From contig NC_064827.1 of the NCBI RefSeq assembly GCF_024166365.1, forward strand, positions 15,913,001 to 15,977,000: DNA of 64,000 nt, in the 5' to 3' direction. The notes beneath the pieces are model-generated. The model saw only the letters and a program-made list of their open reading frames with translations, was not told where the DNA came from and searched no databases. The position numbers and the translations under genes were made by a program. Shown here one piece after another: positions 48,661-59,834 of the stretch (within the stretch, counting starts at the first letter, position 1; each line of letters begins with the position of its first letter). The DNA is from Elephas maximus indicus. Its lineage: Eukaryota; Chordata; Mammalia; Proboscidea; Elephantidae.

Positions 48661-49179
48661 CTACCGACAAGCTTCAATTATTTTTCTTTTCCTTAAGAAT
48701 TTCCACTTGAGAAATTAACTTGGCTCACATCAATTGCGCAGTGATTATAAAATCAATACATGTATCTTAGTAGCTTCCTGTCTTAGATTATTTCCTTTTA
48801 CGAAAGAAAAAGAATTGACTCCGGATATAAGAAAGGAGCATACCAAAAGCCCGGGCCTGCCTGAAATGCCTACGACTTCTGGAAGAATAAACACAAATGT
48901 CTGAACTTATTAGAAATTTACTGTTGCCGCCTTCCCTAGTATTGCAAAAACTCGGCCTCACCAGCTGAAAGCCGAGAGAAGAGGAGGAGGAGTGCGCCCG
49001 AGGTATCGTTAACCACTGAACAGCACTCCCTAAAACCCGGATGGCCGACGCCAGGCGTCAAAAGGTACAGGTTCTTCCACGGCTGGAAACCACCACCTCA
49101 CACGAAAGTCAGACTCGCTTCTCTGACGACAGCTCCTCCTCCAAAAAATCCAAACAAAACCGTGCTCAAGCTGTCCGCT

Positions 49180-50850
49180 GCGAGCTCACCTGGCACCTCC
49201 CGCAACTTTCCTCCGGCCGCCCCGGGAGCCCTGTCACCGCGCGGCGCGCCCCGCGGCCCCGGCCAGGTCGCCGGCCGCCGCCCCTCCCCGGGTCCTGCCC
49301 CGCCGCCGCACCTATCAGCGCCGCCCCCGGCCTGGCCCGGCCCTCCGCGGACACGTGTGAGGGTGTGTTTGTGTCGGTCTGTCAGTCCCACCCGGCCGGG
49401 GCTCGCCCGCTTACCGGGAGAGCAGCGCCAGCTTCTGCTCCAGCATCATCTCCAGCTTCTGGCCCTGCCTGGAGACCCAGTGGTCCACGCCGTGCAGGCG
49501 GTAGCACGTCTCCAGCATCGACCTGAAGTCCGCCACGAACTCGGTGATGCCCGCGTACTGGCCGCGGGAGAACTTCTCCTCCATCTTCAGCAGACACATG
49601 CCCGGCCCGGGCGGCGGAGCAGCGCGGCCACCCCGGGCCCCGGCGCGCGGGCCCTCGGCCGCCTCCTCCTCCCCGCCGGCGACGCCCCCCACGGGCTGCA
49701 GGAAGGGAGCGGTGAGGCCGCGGTGCTTCTCCTGCAGGAATTCGCCCAGGATCCGGTAGCCCTGCTGCAGCTCGTAGGGCAGCTCCTGCCCCTTGCAGCC
49801 GCCGGCCGCGGCCGTCGTCGCCTCCTCAGCCCGGCCGGTCGCGTCCTCCTGCAAGGCTGCACTCCTCCCTCGGGCCGGCCTGGCGGCCCCCGCCTCCTCG
49901 TCATCCTCGTCCTCGGCCGCCGCCGGCGGCCGCTCCTCCTCCCCGGCCGGCTCCATCTCCGCCGGCGTCTCGGGCGCGCTCATGCCCGCGGCAGGCCCGG
50001 GCTGGGCGGTGTGGAGCAGCCGCTCGAGGCGCCGGGGACGCGTGAGTGCGGGCCGCCTTCTTACGACCCGGCCGCGCCGCGCCGCCCGGGCCGCATCGGC
50101 CTCGCTCTCCTCACAGCCGGCTGGGCGCGGAGCGCGCGGGGGTCTCTGCTCTCCGCCGCGGGGCGGGGTTACATGGCGCGCGGGGAGGGGGAGAGGAGAG
50201 CCGAGGCGCCCTCCTCCCCCCTCCCCCCGGCGGCGGCGGTGCGCGCGGCCCGGCCTCACCCTCGGCGCCCCGCCCGCTCCTCACCGGCCGGCCGGGCCCG
50301 GCGGCCTCGGCGCCCCACCCCCTCCCGGGCCGGCTGCGAGGCTGGGAGGGGGCGAGAGGAAGGGGGTGCTCTTCTCGCCTCCCCGGAGGGGCCGAACGCT
50401 GGGCCGCGGAGGCTCGGGCTCCTCCTCCTCTCCCTCACACCCCCTCCCGCCCCTCTCTACCTGCGGGGGACCCGGGCAGGAGGAGGCGCCGCGGACGGGC
50501 CCGGCGACAACTGTCAGTTAGACGCCCCGCTGGGCGGGGGGGAGGGGGGCGGGGGAGGGGGAGGGCACTCAGTCCCCCTGGCCGGGCGAGCACTGGAAAA
50601 AGGCAAAGAAAGAAGGGCCGTCGCCATCCCCGATGCGCATGCGTAGTGGAGCAGGTTTTCCCCGCCCCCTCGCGTCCAGTCCCGCTACGCTAAGGCGAGG
50701 ACTTCGGCTCTGCTACAGGCCCGGGGGTCTGATAGACTGCGCGGACCAATGATGTCATCAACTTGTAGCGATTGTGAAGGGCGGGGCGGGGAGAAGCAAG
50801 GCGCCTGCGCGGCTTTACACACCGCCTCCCGGGAAGGGGGCATGGGCCTC
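49180..50850. promoter_or_regulatory. BRD10: CpG island with BRD10 promoter and 5' UTR
   Basis: Very GC- and CpG-rich stretch covering exon 1, the presumed 5' UTR and the promoter. Sites that would lie upstream of the minus-strand start are an NRF1-type palindrome TGCGCATGCG (50634-50643), a CCAAT (50746-50750) overlapping the CRE/ATF-like TGATGTCATCA (50750-50760), and a GC-box cluster GCGGGGCGGGG (50781-50791). There is no TATA box at a sensible spacing, so this reads as a housekeeping-type promoter. The transcription start is probably between about 50.2 and 50.7 kb, which is an inference from motif placement. Several long open frames on both strands here are by-products of the GC content. 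Confidence 0.85.
49415..49983 (-). CDS. BRD10: BRD10 (KIAA2026) coding exon 1, N-terminus with bromodomain-like region
   Basis: First coding exon of the large nuclear protein BRD10/KIAA2026. The ATG (complement of 49981-49983) gives an MSAPETPAEMEP start. It has G at -3 and lies in a CpG island, and I recognise it as the family's N-terminus. Residues 1-66 are acidic and Ala/Glu-rich. Residues about 68-190 look like a bromodomain: a first helix (ELQQGYRILGEFLQ, 71-84), a Gly/Ala/Pro/Glu-rich insert (about 98-128) where the ZA loop would be, then the helices MCLLKMEEKF, ITEFVADFRSMLETC and QGQKLEMMLEQKL. The usual acetyl-lysine-binding Asn is replaced by His164. The exon ends after two bases of codon 190 at a GTAAGC donor (49414-49409). 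The frame stays open upstream to an ATG at 50259, but that stretch is arginine/glycine-rich GC sequence and is probably 5' UTR. The gene identity is recognised from memory; the domain boundaries are approximate. Confidence 0.93.
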
Positions 50851-51954
50851 TTTATAAAGTAAGTGCTGTCAGATAATTTCTCCTGGGAGGCCTTTATTAG
50901 CCCTAGAAACTAAAATTAACCCTAAAGGAGGTTGTTAGATGACCTTTGTTACTGACAGATGGGTAGTGAGAAAGCACAAAATCCTATCCATTCTAAAATT
51001 GACGTTCGCTTTGCACCACTCCTGCCCCTACCTCCGTTGTGACTGCGGGCCTTTTATATAAATCCAGAATTTTGAAACGTTTGGAGAGAAAGTTAAGGAC
51101 TTGACCAACGGAAACATACGTTCACATGCAAAAGGCAAGGAGGTGATTTATAGAACTCAAGTGGTTATCTACAAAACTAGTTTCGGAAAATGCTGTCCCC
51201 AGTTCTTAACATGAATTCATATTTTGGAAACTAGTCTCATATTTTCCATTAAAGCAAAAAGTAACACTTCCACACTCTCCATTCTTGAGACATGTAAGAA
51301 TACAGGAATCGAAGAATGCGACCTCACTTAAATAACATCCTTGGGACTCTAAACAGTCTCCAAGTATTTCCAGTCAGCTATACAGCATTAAGTAGTCATG
51401 TCAACGTGGCCTTAATCTAGTTTTAAATTACTGTTTAAATGACTAAAAAGGAGACTCATCATTCACATAAACGTACATTTTGCTTAAAGTGGAAAGGAAG
51501 AACTAATGGTTCCATAAAGGAGCTGTTAACTATTTTTTCCTGTTCTTTTGGAAGGAGGCACATAGAACTTTTTCTACTTGAACAGAGCCCTCTCACTTGA
51601 AACTTGGAATTATTTGAACAGAAAAACAAAATTATAGAAATCAAGCAAGTAAAAGTTATATTAAAGTGGTCACGGTATTCTAACTCCTGAGACTGTTTAT
51701 TTCTCACTAATGAGACCCTTCAAGCGCTTACAAAATTCAAAACCTCAAAGCTTTCTTTGGGAAGTTAAATCCAGTATAGTGGATACATTTTGAGGGTATT
51801 GACATTCCCCCTCCATACCCCCCCCATTATCTAATAAAAAAAAACTCTAAATAAATAAATGCCTTATCAGATATTTATACTTTATTGGTCTTTTGCAGCT
51901 TTGTCTCTCTATTCAGAGCCCAAATATGTCTGAACTTCAGCAACTGGAGTCTGA

Positions 51955-52150
51955 CTAAACCCACTGCCATCAAGTCTGTTTGGACTCATGGCAATGCTGT
52001 AGGACAGAGAACTCCCCCATAGGGTTTCCAAGGCTGTAACCTTTATGGAAGGCGACTGCCCCATCTTTATCTTTCTCCTGAAGAGCAGCTGGAGGGTTCC
52101 AACCACGGACCTTCCAATTTGCAGCTGAGTGCTTCCACCAGGGCACCTGT
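51955..52150 (-). mobile_element. AfroSINE
   Basis: Reverse copy from TAAACCCACTGCCATCAAGTC to GAGTGCTTCCACCAGGGCACC; somewhat diverged. Confidence 0.87.
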
Positions 52151-52184
52151 CAGCAGGGCTTCTAACCAGTTTGAACCCCTTCAT

Positions 52185-52405
52185 TCCAGTTTGAACCCCT
52201 GCTGAGAATTTGCATTTCTAACAAGTTCCCAGAGGATGCTAATACTGCAATACTGCTGGTTAGGGACCAATTCTGAGAACCCCTAGTAGAGCAGTGGCTC
52301 TCAAAATTTATTATACATGAGTCACCTGGAGATCTTGTTAAACTGTAGATCTGATTCAGCATATCTGGGGGAAATGCACATTCTCAGCAGGAGTTTGAAC
52401 CTGAA
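52185..52405 (+). mobile_element. Two MER5A-type DNA transposon fragments
   Basis: 52185-52290 carries the MER5A right half (GAGAATTTGCATTTCTAACAA) and 52292-52405 the left half (AGTGGCTCTCAAAATTTATT, AGTCACCTGGAGATCTTGTT): a non-autonomous hAT remnant in rearranged order. Confidence 0.75.
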
Positions 52406-52554
52406 TGAACCGGTTCAAAGCCCTGCCTGTCAGACGGAACGTCTCTAATTTCCTTTGATAAAGCCCCAGAATGTAAAACCCACCCTACCCAAGCAAATAT
52501 CCTCTTCTCTTCTTGGCCACCAACTTTATTTCATGACTCCCAGAAATTACCCCA

Positions 52555-52650
52555 GGCCACCAAGCACTTTACATTCATCATTTCTCATAATCCTGTGGGT
52601 ATTATCCCCATTTTACAGGTGGGGAAATTGATGCTTAAGAAAGTAGTTTA
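52555..52650 (+). repeat. MIR SINE fragment
   Basis: CACTTTACATTCATCATTTC then TATCCCCATTTTACAGGTGG. Confidence 0.75.
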
Positions 52651-52784
52651 CCAAACTTCAAATCTGGTTCTGTCATACCTCAGAAACTCCAGATGCCTAA
52701 TTCAAAGTTGTCTGGCAGAATTCCCAATTCCTCACGCACAAGAGCGTAGGTAATCGCTAGGAATGTTGATCAAAAACAAACACC

Positions 52785-52986
52785 ACCCCAAACCCACTGC
52801 TGTGGAGTCAATTCGGGCTTATATCACCCTAAGACAGAGTAGAACTGCCTTATGGGGTGTCCAAGGCTGTAAATTTTTACAGAAGCAGCCTGCCACATCG
52901 TACTCTCGAGGAGCGGCTGGTGAGTTTGAACTGCCGACCTTTTGGTTAGCAGCTGAGTGCTTTAACCACAGTGCCACCAGGGCTCC
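52785..52986 (-). mobile_element. AfroSINE
   Basis: Reverse copy from CCCAAACCCACTGCTGTGGAG to TTTAACCACAGTGCCACCAGG. Confidence 0.88.
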
Positions 52987-53424
52987 CTGTTGATTAAGAG
53001 CCTCTTAGTTAAGGGATATAAAAGCAAGAGTTGTGGGTAAGTAGAATGGTCCCCAATTCTAGTTCATGAAGAGGCCAAGGACAGGCCCTGTAACTTTTAG
53101 AAAACTTTATTATGCAAGAAATATGTTGATATAAATACATTAGAAAATATGAGTAAGTGAAAAGAAAAACTGCCATTTTATCCTACCACCCAGAGGTAAC
53201 TTCTGTTGATACTTTGTAGTGGGATTTTTCCATTTACTCATCTATACTTTTTATCTTAAATGAACAACAAAATTGTGATCGCTCCATTAATAATTGTATG
53301 GAATGGACAGGGATTGCGTTATCTAAAATCTCAACTTCATATCCCTGTCTGAACTGGTAGTTGGTGAACTGAGATCGTAATGTAAAAGGAATTCTAAACA
53401 CAACAAAGAACACAGCAGAGGTAC

Positions 53425-53545
53425 AAACAACAGCAACAACAGCTACCATTTATTGAACACTTATTAGGTCTTAAATATTTGCTGAATACTTTACATACCC
53501 AGTACTCACAATAGCCTCAGGAAATCATGACAGATGTATTTGTTT
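53425..53545 (+). repeat. MIR SINE fragment
   Basis: AGCTACCATTTATTGAACAC then ACTCACAATAGCCTCAGGAA. Confidence 0.7.
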
Positions 53546-54600
53546 ATTAGTTGTGGGATCAATTATTTTTTGAGTAGACAGCTTTTCTCCTACCATACAA
53601 AAAGCTCGACATTAAAGACCAACATTCCAATTAATATAAATAATCCTAGATTTATAGAAATCTAGGAAAGGTTTTCTCCTAATGTATATCTACTGCTGAA
53701 TGACTAGTCTCAAAGCTGTTTTCTTTTTCATGTTTAAAGCTAAAATTAACTTTTCCTTTTCACTTTCACAATAGAATATTCCAGTGCTACTACAGAATCT
53801 ATAAGGAATAGTCGTCTATTTAAGCCCCATTCTAAATCAGGGCTTCTGTTCTTGTTGAGCTGCTTTCCAGGGTGGAAAATGGCATACATACACAAAATGA
53901 TACACTGCTTAAACACGTAACACTAATTGACTCCTTCCATAAATACTGGTTACTTACTATTTGTCAAACACTGTTTCAGTATGCTATATGCTACCAATGT
54001 TAGATGTACCAGGATTCCCTTTTCAGTAGCCATGGTTCTTGGAATCCTGGAAAACTTAAGTAGAGAACAGCCTAGTTAAGGAGGTTTTAAAGTTCTTATA
54101 ACTCTCAGCTGGACACCTGGGGAATTAGACTAGGGATACGTCCCACCCAGGTCCTAAGAGTACACTATGAACTCTCCACACTGCTGCAACATCTCAAAAA
54201 TGTCTCCCAGTTTCAGCATCCTCCCATTACCATGACAGCCAGGCGTGTTACAAAGTAGGAATAAGCCTGCCATTAGTTCGTTCCCCTACAATTCCAAAGA
54301 CGTTTGTTCTGAAAGTTCTCGTATTTTATGTTTGTGAGTTCTTACTACCATCTTGTGGTATTCAGCATGACATCTTGACACCAAGTATATTGCTTGCCCA
54401 GCATCAATACGTCAGACGAACAGCAAAAATGTATATACTTCATATCAACTAGGGGAAAAGTGACAAACATTCTAAGACAATGGAAGCACAGGTCATCACC
54501 AAGGGTCTGTGTTTAAGAGATAAAACATGCAAGGTGGACAGAAGGCTGTAACACTGACTAATCCTGGAGAAATGTGGCAAAGAGATATAAACTGCTGATA

Positions 54601-54606
54601 TTTATT
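54601..54606 (-). terminator. RANBP6: Possible proximal poly(A) signal of RANBP6
   Basis: AATAAA on the minus strand, 48 bases past the stop codon. A second AATAAA lies at 53106-53111, about 1.5 kb downstream. Which is used cannot be told from sequence. A 3' UTR this short would be unusual, so the distal site is at least as likely. Confidence 0.3.
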
Positions 54607-54653
54607 TGGAGTTACTTTTATGGTAAATGATATTCAAGTGATATTAAAGTGCT

Positions 54654-57600
54654 TCAAGCAAAATTTAGCAACGCCTGTAAGGCTGCCTGCTGTTCCTCAT
54701 CAAGTTGGGATACGCATTCCAACCATAACTCGTCATCAGTCTGGACCTGGCGCACAACATTAGCTAGGCGTTTGGCACAAGGATCTTCACAGTTAATTGT
54801 CTCATTAATTTTTCCTTCAGCAATTATACTGATTATTTTGGGAAGATTGGAATTATTTGGACCAAGTACAACTGGGTGGTTATTTTCAATTAAGTCACAG
54901 AGAAAACTCAAAGTCTGAAGAGCTTCCTCTTTATCCTCATGCAGTGGAAGCCATGATAACCAGTGTGGAAGAACTTCATCCACATTCACACAGTTAGGCT
55001 TAAACCTCAAAATCTTCCCTATTGCTGAGATACAATTCTCTGTAGCAATGACACTTTTTTTGGTTTTAGAATTTGCACACTTAATAACTTTTACCAGCAG
55101 TGGAACAGCTTCTGAACATAAAGAACGATAATCATCTCCACCAAACTGTGCCATAACTCCCAGGCCATAGGCAGCAGCTTGCCTGACTTCAGGGTTATTG
55201 TCCCGCATGTTTAGTAGCATCGGCCACCGAAAATAGTCTACGTATTTAAACGAGGTCGGACTGCAGTGCTCTATGATATCATCAAATATGCATAGTCCCC
55301 ACTGTCTGTCTGGCCATGGCCTACTTGAACAAATTAGATTTACAATTAACGGAAGTAGCTGCTCAAACCATGGTAAGATCTTTTCCTTGTAAGTACTAAA
55401 TAATGAGTGCAAGATATCTGATACTTTGGTTAGAATATAAACATCGCATTCATCCTCGTCTTGCAGAGACATTTCAATCTGCTGGTCATAGTTTTCTTCC
55501 TGCCTTTTAACCTGTCGCAATTCTTGGTTTTTAAAGTGCCCTTCGAGCTTTGCTTTCAGTATTCCTCCCAGTTCTTCCAAGTGCTCATCATTGAGACACC
55601 CATCTCCCATTACTTCGATGGACTTTGCAAAAGAATTCATTATTTCTGAGAGTACATCTGCATCAGGTTCCGTCCCAATAGCCTTGATTAAGGGATCACA
55701 TATGAATTGCCACATCAGTGCAAGATACTCCGGTCCATTAATTTTTGCACATTCTAGCAGAAAAGGCATGGACTCTGCTGCTGCCACTCGAACATTGTCG
55801 TGGAAATAAAACTTCAGTAAGGGAACCATCAGCTTCACAACTTGTTCCGTATATTCCACAAATCCTTCCCTTAACTCCTTAGCATAGTAAACCAACATCT
55901 GGCAAGCAGTCGCTTTTGCTTCAAGTCCTGAAGTTTTAATTCCAAAACTCTGCTGGTCTCCAAGATTTACAAACTGCCAGCCATCATCATCACTCATATT
56001 CTCCACATCCTGCGTGTCTAAGAGAGCGACATCAGGTTTAGCTGAAGCAGTCTTAATAAGAGGCTCAATAACCAGTGGAAGGTACTGTTGAAAATCTTTG
56101 CCAAGAATTTTACACATCCTAGCCCATGCTGAAACCATGTAAGAGATCTGAGGGTCATCATCTTCCATGTTATTTAAGTCTGATTGTGTCTTCAACAACA
56201 GCTGCATCACGTTTGATGCATCTTGCATAAATTTTTCCTTCCCAACAGCAAGGCCAACATGGCTGATGCATTCAATAGTTTTTCCTTTCAGAAGCTTGAG
56301 TTCCTTTTGAACAGCAAGCTCAACAATGTGCTTTAGAGAGGGCATAAATATATCATAGTACGGAACAAATTCTTCTTCTATTGTATCTGCAACTGAGGCA
56401 ATGGTTGTCACAAGCTGTTCCAAGGCCAACTTTGTTCCATTCCGAATCAATTCTTGCAGTTTAATCACCAGGATGGAATGTAAGTTTTTCACCATGCTAT
56501 CTAAATATAGAGCTAGCAATGATTTGGGGCAGTCTTCGATAAAAATAATAAGAGCAGAAGCTGCATGTGATTGCACGCGCTGATTACCTTGATTTTCCAT
56601 GGTACGCAACAAAGCTGCAATCACTGTTTCATGGAATTTCTTTTGGAAACTAGGTGCAAAATCTGTAGCCATCTGTCCAAGTGTACTACAGGCTGCAGCC
56701 CTCACCCTCGGGTGAGGATCCTGAAGAAAATGCAAAACAGAGTTAACCATTTCATCTAGAGTTGATTCCATTTGCTGATGGCATCCTTCTCCAATGGCAG
56801 ATAAGGCCATTAATCCAGCATGTCGATATTTCCAGTCAGGGCTCTGAAGCATCTGCATGATATGCTCCTTGGTCATTGGTAAAACCACTTTTCCACCGAG
56901 TCCACAAGCCAGTCTGTCTAGTGCACTCTCGGCAGCAACTGCATTGCTGTCAAAATCATCTTCTTCCATTTCATCAGCATTTACCCAGTCCTCGTCATCT
57001 TGTAGATCAACCATCATCGCTAATATGTGAGGGATAGCCTGTGCAATAATATTTGTATATTTCTTCAACATTGGGGTTGCCGTTTCAGACAAGGTCACTA
57101 TTACTTCAAGAGCCAGCTGGCGTTGCAGATTACTAAGCCTAGAGTCGCTGCATAACTTTAAACTCAGCTGCAGAGTATCTTCTAAATAAGGGCCCAAGTA
57201 CTTAGGAACAGTATCAGCAATCTCAACAAGGGATTCCAGGACGGAATCATCATCCTGGTAGCAGGAGTCATTCACAGCCTGTAAGATTCCTGGCAGCAAG
57301 TCTGCAAAGTCTTTGAAAAGAGCGACATTATTCTCATTAGCAAGGACAAATGCAGCTGCAGCTCTAGCGGATAATGTCCTGATAGCTGGATGCTCCTGAT
57401 CTTGAATACACTGGTCCAACAACCGTTTGATGATATCCAAATCGTGCCGCTCTTGGTTCCCAAAAATCCCAGGAAAGTGCCAGAAAACGTGAATTGCAAC
57501 TTCCCATAGAACCACATTTTTAGAGTAGATGGAATCAATCAGGAATTTCAAACCTTCGGGCCAGTGGTTAGTGCCATCCTCATCTATCAAATTCCTGGCC

Positions 57601-57971
57601 AGCACCGCAAAAATATCGCAAAGTTTTTTCCTCATGCTGGCATGTGTTTCTAACTTCACAGCCAGTATTAGTTCAATCTTGACGTCCCTCTGAACATCAG
57701 GAGGTAGGTTTGGATAGACTTCCTCAAACCCAGAGGACAAAAGCCGTCGTAGCAGTGCGGCAGCCATTTGTCTCACCTCATAACCTGCTCTTCTATTTCT
57801 GACGGCATCTATGAGGAACGTAGTCTTACACAGACCCGGGATATTTTCATAGATCTCCTCGGCCTGCCTCCGCACCATACAGCTTGGATTGATGAGGTTC
57901 TTCAGAAGCTGGTAAAACTCTTGCTTTTCCGACACGGCAGCGGAGAAACCCGCAAGCCCGGTAGCCGCCAT
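54654..57971 (-). CDS. RANBP6: RANBP6, importin-beta family nuclear transport receptor (intronless)
   Basis: Complete uninterrupted frame of 1,105 codons, the same length as human RANBP6. It is a karyopherin-beta of the IPO5/RANBP5 type that binds RanGTP and carries cargo through nuclear pores; published human work links it to STAT3 import and control of EGFR expression. The whole protein is a HEAT-repeat solenoid. Clear helices include [18 protein letters not shown] (from residue 418) and [18 protein letters not shown] (from residue 924). The N-terminal half has the Ran-binding-type repeats and an acidic loop, [19 protein letters not shown] (about 325-343), as in IPO5. The start [19 protein letters not shown] sits in a good Kozak context (G at -3, G at +4). 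The lack of introns fits its known origin as a retrocopy of IPO5. No frameshift or stop is seen, and the gene lies 4.7 kb upstream of the BRD10 start on the same strand, as in human. Confidence 0.97.
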   Translation of the reverse strand: MAATGLAGFSAAVSEKQEFYQLLKNLINPSCMVRRQAEEIYENIPGLCKTTFLIDAVRNRRAGYEVRQMAAALLRRLLSSGFEEVYPNLPPDVQRDVKIELILAVKLETHASMRKKLCDIFAVLARNLIDEDGTNHWPEGLKFLIDSIYSKNVVLWEVAIHVFWHFPGIFGNQERHDLDIIKRLLDQCIQDQEHPAIRTLSARAAAAFVLANENNVALFKDFADLLPGILQAVNDSCYQDDDSVLESLVEIADTVPKYLGPYLEDTLQLSLKLCSDSRLSNLQRQLALEVIVTLSETATPMLKKYTNIIAQAIPHILAMMVDLQDDEDWVNADEMEEDDFDSNAVAAESALDRLACGLGGKVVLPMTKEHIMQMLQSPDWKYRHAGLMALSAIGEGCHQQMESTLDEMVNSVLHFLQDPHPRVRAAACSTLGQMATDFAPSFQKKFHETVIAALLRTMENQGNQRVQSHAASALIIFIEDCPKSLLALYLDSMVKNLHSILVIKLQELIRNGTKLALEQLVTTIASVADTIEEEFVPYYDIFMPSLKHIVELAVQKELKLLKGKTIECISHVGLAVGKEKFMQDASNVMQLLLKTQSDLNNMEDDDPQISYMVSAWARMCKILGKDFQQYLPLVIEPLIKTASAKPDVALLDTQDVENMSDDDGWQFVNLGDQQSFGIKTSGLEAKATACQMLVYYAKELREGFVEYTEQVVKLMVPLLKFYFHDNVRVAAAESMPFLLECAKINGPEYLALMWQFICDPLIKAIGTEPDADVLSEIMNSFAKSIEVMGDGCLNDEHLEELGGILKAKLEGHFKNQELRQVKRQEENYDQQIEMSLQDEDECDVYILTKVSDILHSLFSTYKEKILPWFEQLLPLIVNLICSSRPWPDRQWGLCIFDDIIEHCSPTSFKYVDYFRWPMLLNMRDNNPEVRQAAAYGLGVMAQFGGDDYRSLCSEAVPLLVKVIKCANSKTKKSVIATENCISAIGKILRFKPNCVNVDEVLPHWLSWLPLHEDKEEALQTLSFLCDLIENNHPVVLGPNNSNLPKIISIIAEGKINETINCEDPCAKRLANVVRQVQTDDELWLECVSQLDEEQQAALQALLNFA

Positions 57972-58130
57972 CGCGCTCTGTCAAAACTAACGCGACGGGG
58001 GCAGAGGGAGGGGGTCTGCGGCTCCGAGCACTGACGTAAGCGACGCGCCGGCGTGGGCGGGGGGGAGCGCTTCTTCCTCCGCTTGCCGGGGTACCCAGGC
58101 TGGGAGCTGGCAGGGAGGGCGGGGAGGTAG
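57900..58130. promoter_or_regulatory. RANBP6: GC-rich start region and likely promoter of RANBP6
   Basis: Short CpG-rich patch spanning the RANBP6 start codon and about 150 bases upstream. It holds a CRE-like site, TGACGTAA (58032-58039; TTACGTCA on the coding strand), and CGCGCCGGCG next to it. No TATA box is obvious. An intronless retrogene with its own CpG promoter fits its broad expression in other mammals (knowledge of the family; expression cannot be seen here). Confidence 0.65.
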
Positions 58131-58289
58131 AGTGGGACACTGCGAGAGAGGAAGAGCTTGGGGGGTGTCCTCCATTTGTTTTCCAATCAGATACAGATAA
58201 TGTACTTGCATACGAAGAAAAAATATATATGTATTGATTGTATCCGAGTGGGATTATGAGTGATTCCCCCCTCCTTTTTTTTTTTTTTT

Positions 58290-58445
58290 TTGTAGTGGTT
58301 CGGCTGCTAACCAAAAGGTCAGCAGGTTGAATCCACCAGGCGCTCCTTGGAAACCCTATGGGACAGTTCTGCTCTGTCCTGTGGGGTCACTATGAGTGGG
58401 ATTCGACTCGCCGCAACTGGTTTTTTTTTTTTTTTTTTTTTTTTT
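58290..58445 (+). mobile_element. AfroSINE flanked by T-runs
   Basis: TGTAGTGGTTCGGCTGCTAAC through GAGTGGGATTCGACTCGCCG, with a T-run on each side. Its first bases are missing. It is the closest repeat to the RANBP6 promoter. Confidence 0.85.
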
Positions 58446-58489
58446 TGGTTTTCTCTAGTTCTAATCTGTATTGTTGTTACCTGATAATT

Positions 58490-58825
58490 TAAAACAATAA
58501 GTACACCTTGTAAACATGGTTAAGTGCAAGAAGCCAGTCACAAAAGACAACATATTGTATAATTCCATTTACAGGAAAGGTCCTGAATAGGCAAATATAA
58601 AGAGACAGAAGGTCTATGAGTGGTTTCCTGGGAGTGGAGGAATTGGAGGGAGACGGGGATTGAGAGCCAATAGGCCGAGGTTTTTTTCAGTTTGTCCTAA
58701 AATTGGTTGTGGTGATGGTTGCACAACTCTGCGAATAGACTAAAAGCCACTGACTGTACAATTTAAATTGGTGAGTTGAACAGTATGAATTATACCTCAG
58801 TAAAGCTGTTTAAAAAAAACATTAA
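58490..58825 (+). mobile_element. L1M-type 3' end
   Basis: ATGGTTGCACAACTCTGCGAA, ACTAAAAGCCACTGACTGTAC and ATTATACCTCAGTAAAGCTG: classic old L1M tail. Confidence 0.8.
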
Positions 58826-58885
58826 GTCCAATAAAAGAATAAGTACGATGATTTGTGCTCCCCCGCCCACTTCTAATTCAGTAGA

Positions 58886-58933
58886 GCAGCAGTCCTCAAA
58901 TTGTGGTGTGTATAAGAACCACCTGGTGGATTA
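58886..58933 (+). mobile_element. MER5A fragment
   Basis: GCAGCAGTCCTCAAATTGTGG then AGAACCACCTGGTGG. Confidence 0.6.
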
Positions 58934-58964
58934 AAAAAAAGAATTAGTAAGACAACTATGGTAA

Positions 58965-59115
58965 AAAGTAACCTGGGCTAGTAATCAGAAGACCTGAGCC
59001 TAGTCTTATCTCTAAATTAATTCTGTAGCCTTGGTTATGTCACTCAAAGTTTTTCTTGTATGCTCGCTAAATTGTAAAATGAAAGGACTCAGCTGTTAGA
59101 ATCTCTAAGTACCCT
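58965..59115 (-). repeat. MIR SINE fragment
   Basis: CTAGTAATCAGAAGACCTGAG and TTGTAAAATGAAAGGACTC follow the MIR pattern. Orientation uncertain. Confidence 0.55.
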
Positions 59116-59129
59116 TTCAAGGTATTAGA

Positions 59130-59667
59130 CGAGGTACTGCATTGGGCAAATCTGCTGCAAAATCCCTCTGTGAGGTGTTAAAAAGCAAAGATGTCACTTT
59201 GAGGACTAAAATGTGCCTGGTCCAAGTCATGACATTTTCAATCACCACCTATGCATGTGAAAGCTGGACAATGAATAAGGAAGACAAAAGAAAAATTGAT
59301 GTCTTTGAATAATTGTGTTGGTGAAGAATATTGAACATACCATGGACTGCCAGAAGAACGAACAAATCTGTCTTGGAAGAAGTACAGCCAGAACGCTCCT
59401 TCGAAGTGAGGATGGGGAGACGCATCTCACATACTTCAAACATGTTATCAGGAGGGACCAGTCGTGCTTGGTACATGGACGTCATGCTTGGTAGAGGGTC
59501 AGCAAAAAAGATGAGACCCTCAACGAGATGGATTGACACAGTGGCTGCAACAGTGGGCTCAAATACAGCGGTTGTGAGGGTAGCACAGGACCGGGCAGTG
59601 CTTCGTTCTGTTGTACATAGGGTTCCTATTGGTCAGAACCAACACGATGGCATCTAATAACAACAAG
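59130..59667 (+). mobile_element. RTE/BovB-type LINE 3' end
   Basis: Starts inside the reverse transcriptase C-terminal frame (GGTACTGCATTGGGCAAATC) at the same place in the element as 20570 in the copy above. It ends GATGGCATCTAATAACAACA. A 108-codon open stretch (59331-59657) is leftover RTE sequence in another frame. Confidence 0.87.
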
Positions 59668-59834
59668 TCCCTATTGAGGTTATTCCAAGAAACAAGTGCC
59701 CCTGAAGAACTATTGTTTTCTTTAATTCAGGCAAGTGTGCTAATCAGAAACAATTTTCATTCCTCTAAGAAGGTTCTAACTTTTGTAGGAGCACTTGGCC
59801 ACTCTCATTTTGACCCTTATATAGGTGTGTGAGG

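Larger units (their letters stand above)
22565..49414 (-). other. BRD10: BRD10 intron 1
   Basis: 26.85-kb first intron. Main contents are an LTR (23.8-24.4 kb), L2-derived C/T-rich sequence (25.0-25.95 kb), L1M (26.1-26.6 kb), MLT1-like LTRs, the L1 nest (31.0-39.3 kb), a cluster of AfroSINEs and L2 (42.0-44.6 kb), an antisense L1 tail (45.4-45.8 kb) and a CA repeat. The stretches 27.0-28.0, 29.0-30.4, 40.2-42.0, 44.6-45.4 and 47.2-48.4 kb hold no gene I can support. Confidence 0.85.
50851..54600. other. Intergenic region between RANBP6 and BRD10
   Basis: Unique AT-rich sequence at 50.85-51.95 kb with no supported gene, then AfroSINE, MER5A, MIR, AfroSINE and MIR (listed separately). 53.55-54.6 kb is unique sequence that probably includes part of the RANBP6 3' UTR. 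Confidence 0.7.

Noticed and set aside
49984..50259. In-frame upstream extension of BRD10 exon 1 beginning at an ATG at 50259
   Set aside because: Low-complexity Arg/Gly sequence that I do not recognise from the known BRD10 N-terminus; the downstream ATG matches the expected start.
49162..50646. 494-codon open frame on the plus strand over the BRD10 CpG island
   Set aside because: Arg/Gly/Pro/Ala-rich translation typical of GC-rich shadow frames; it covers the real minus-strand exon and its 5' UTR, with no domain and no start context of note.
59331..59657. 108-codon open frame
   Set aside because: It is in the RTE LINE 3' end and reads across the element's real frame and its tail.
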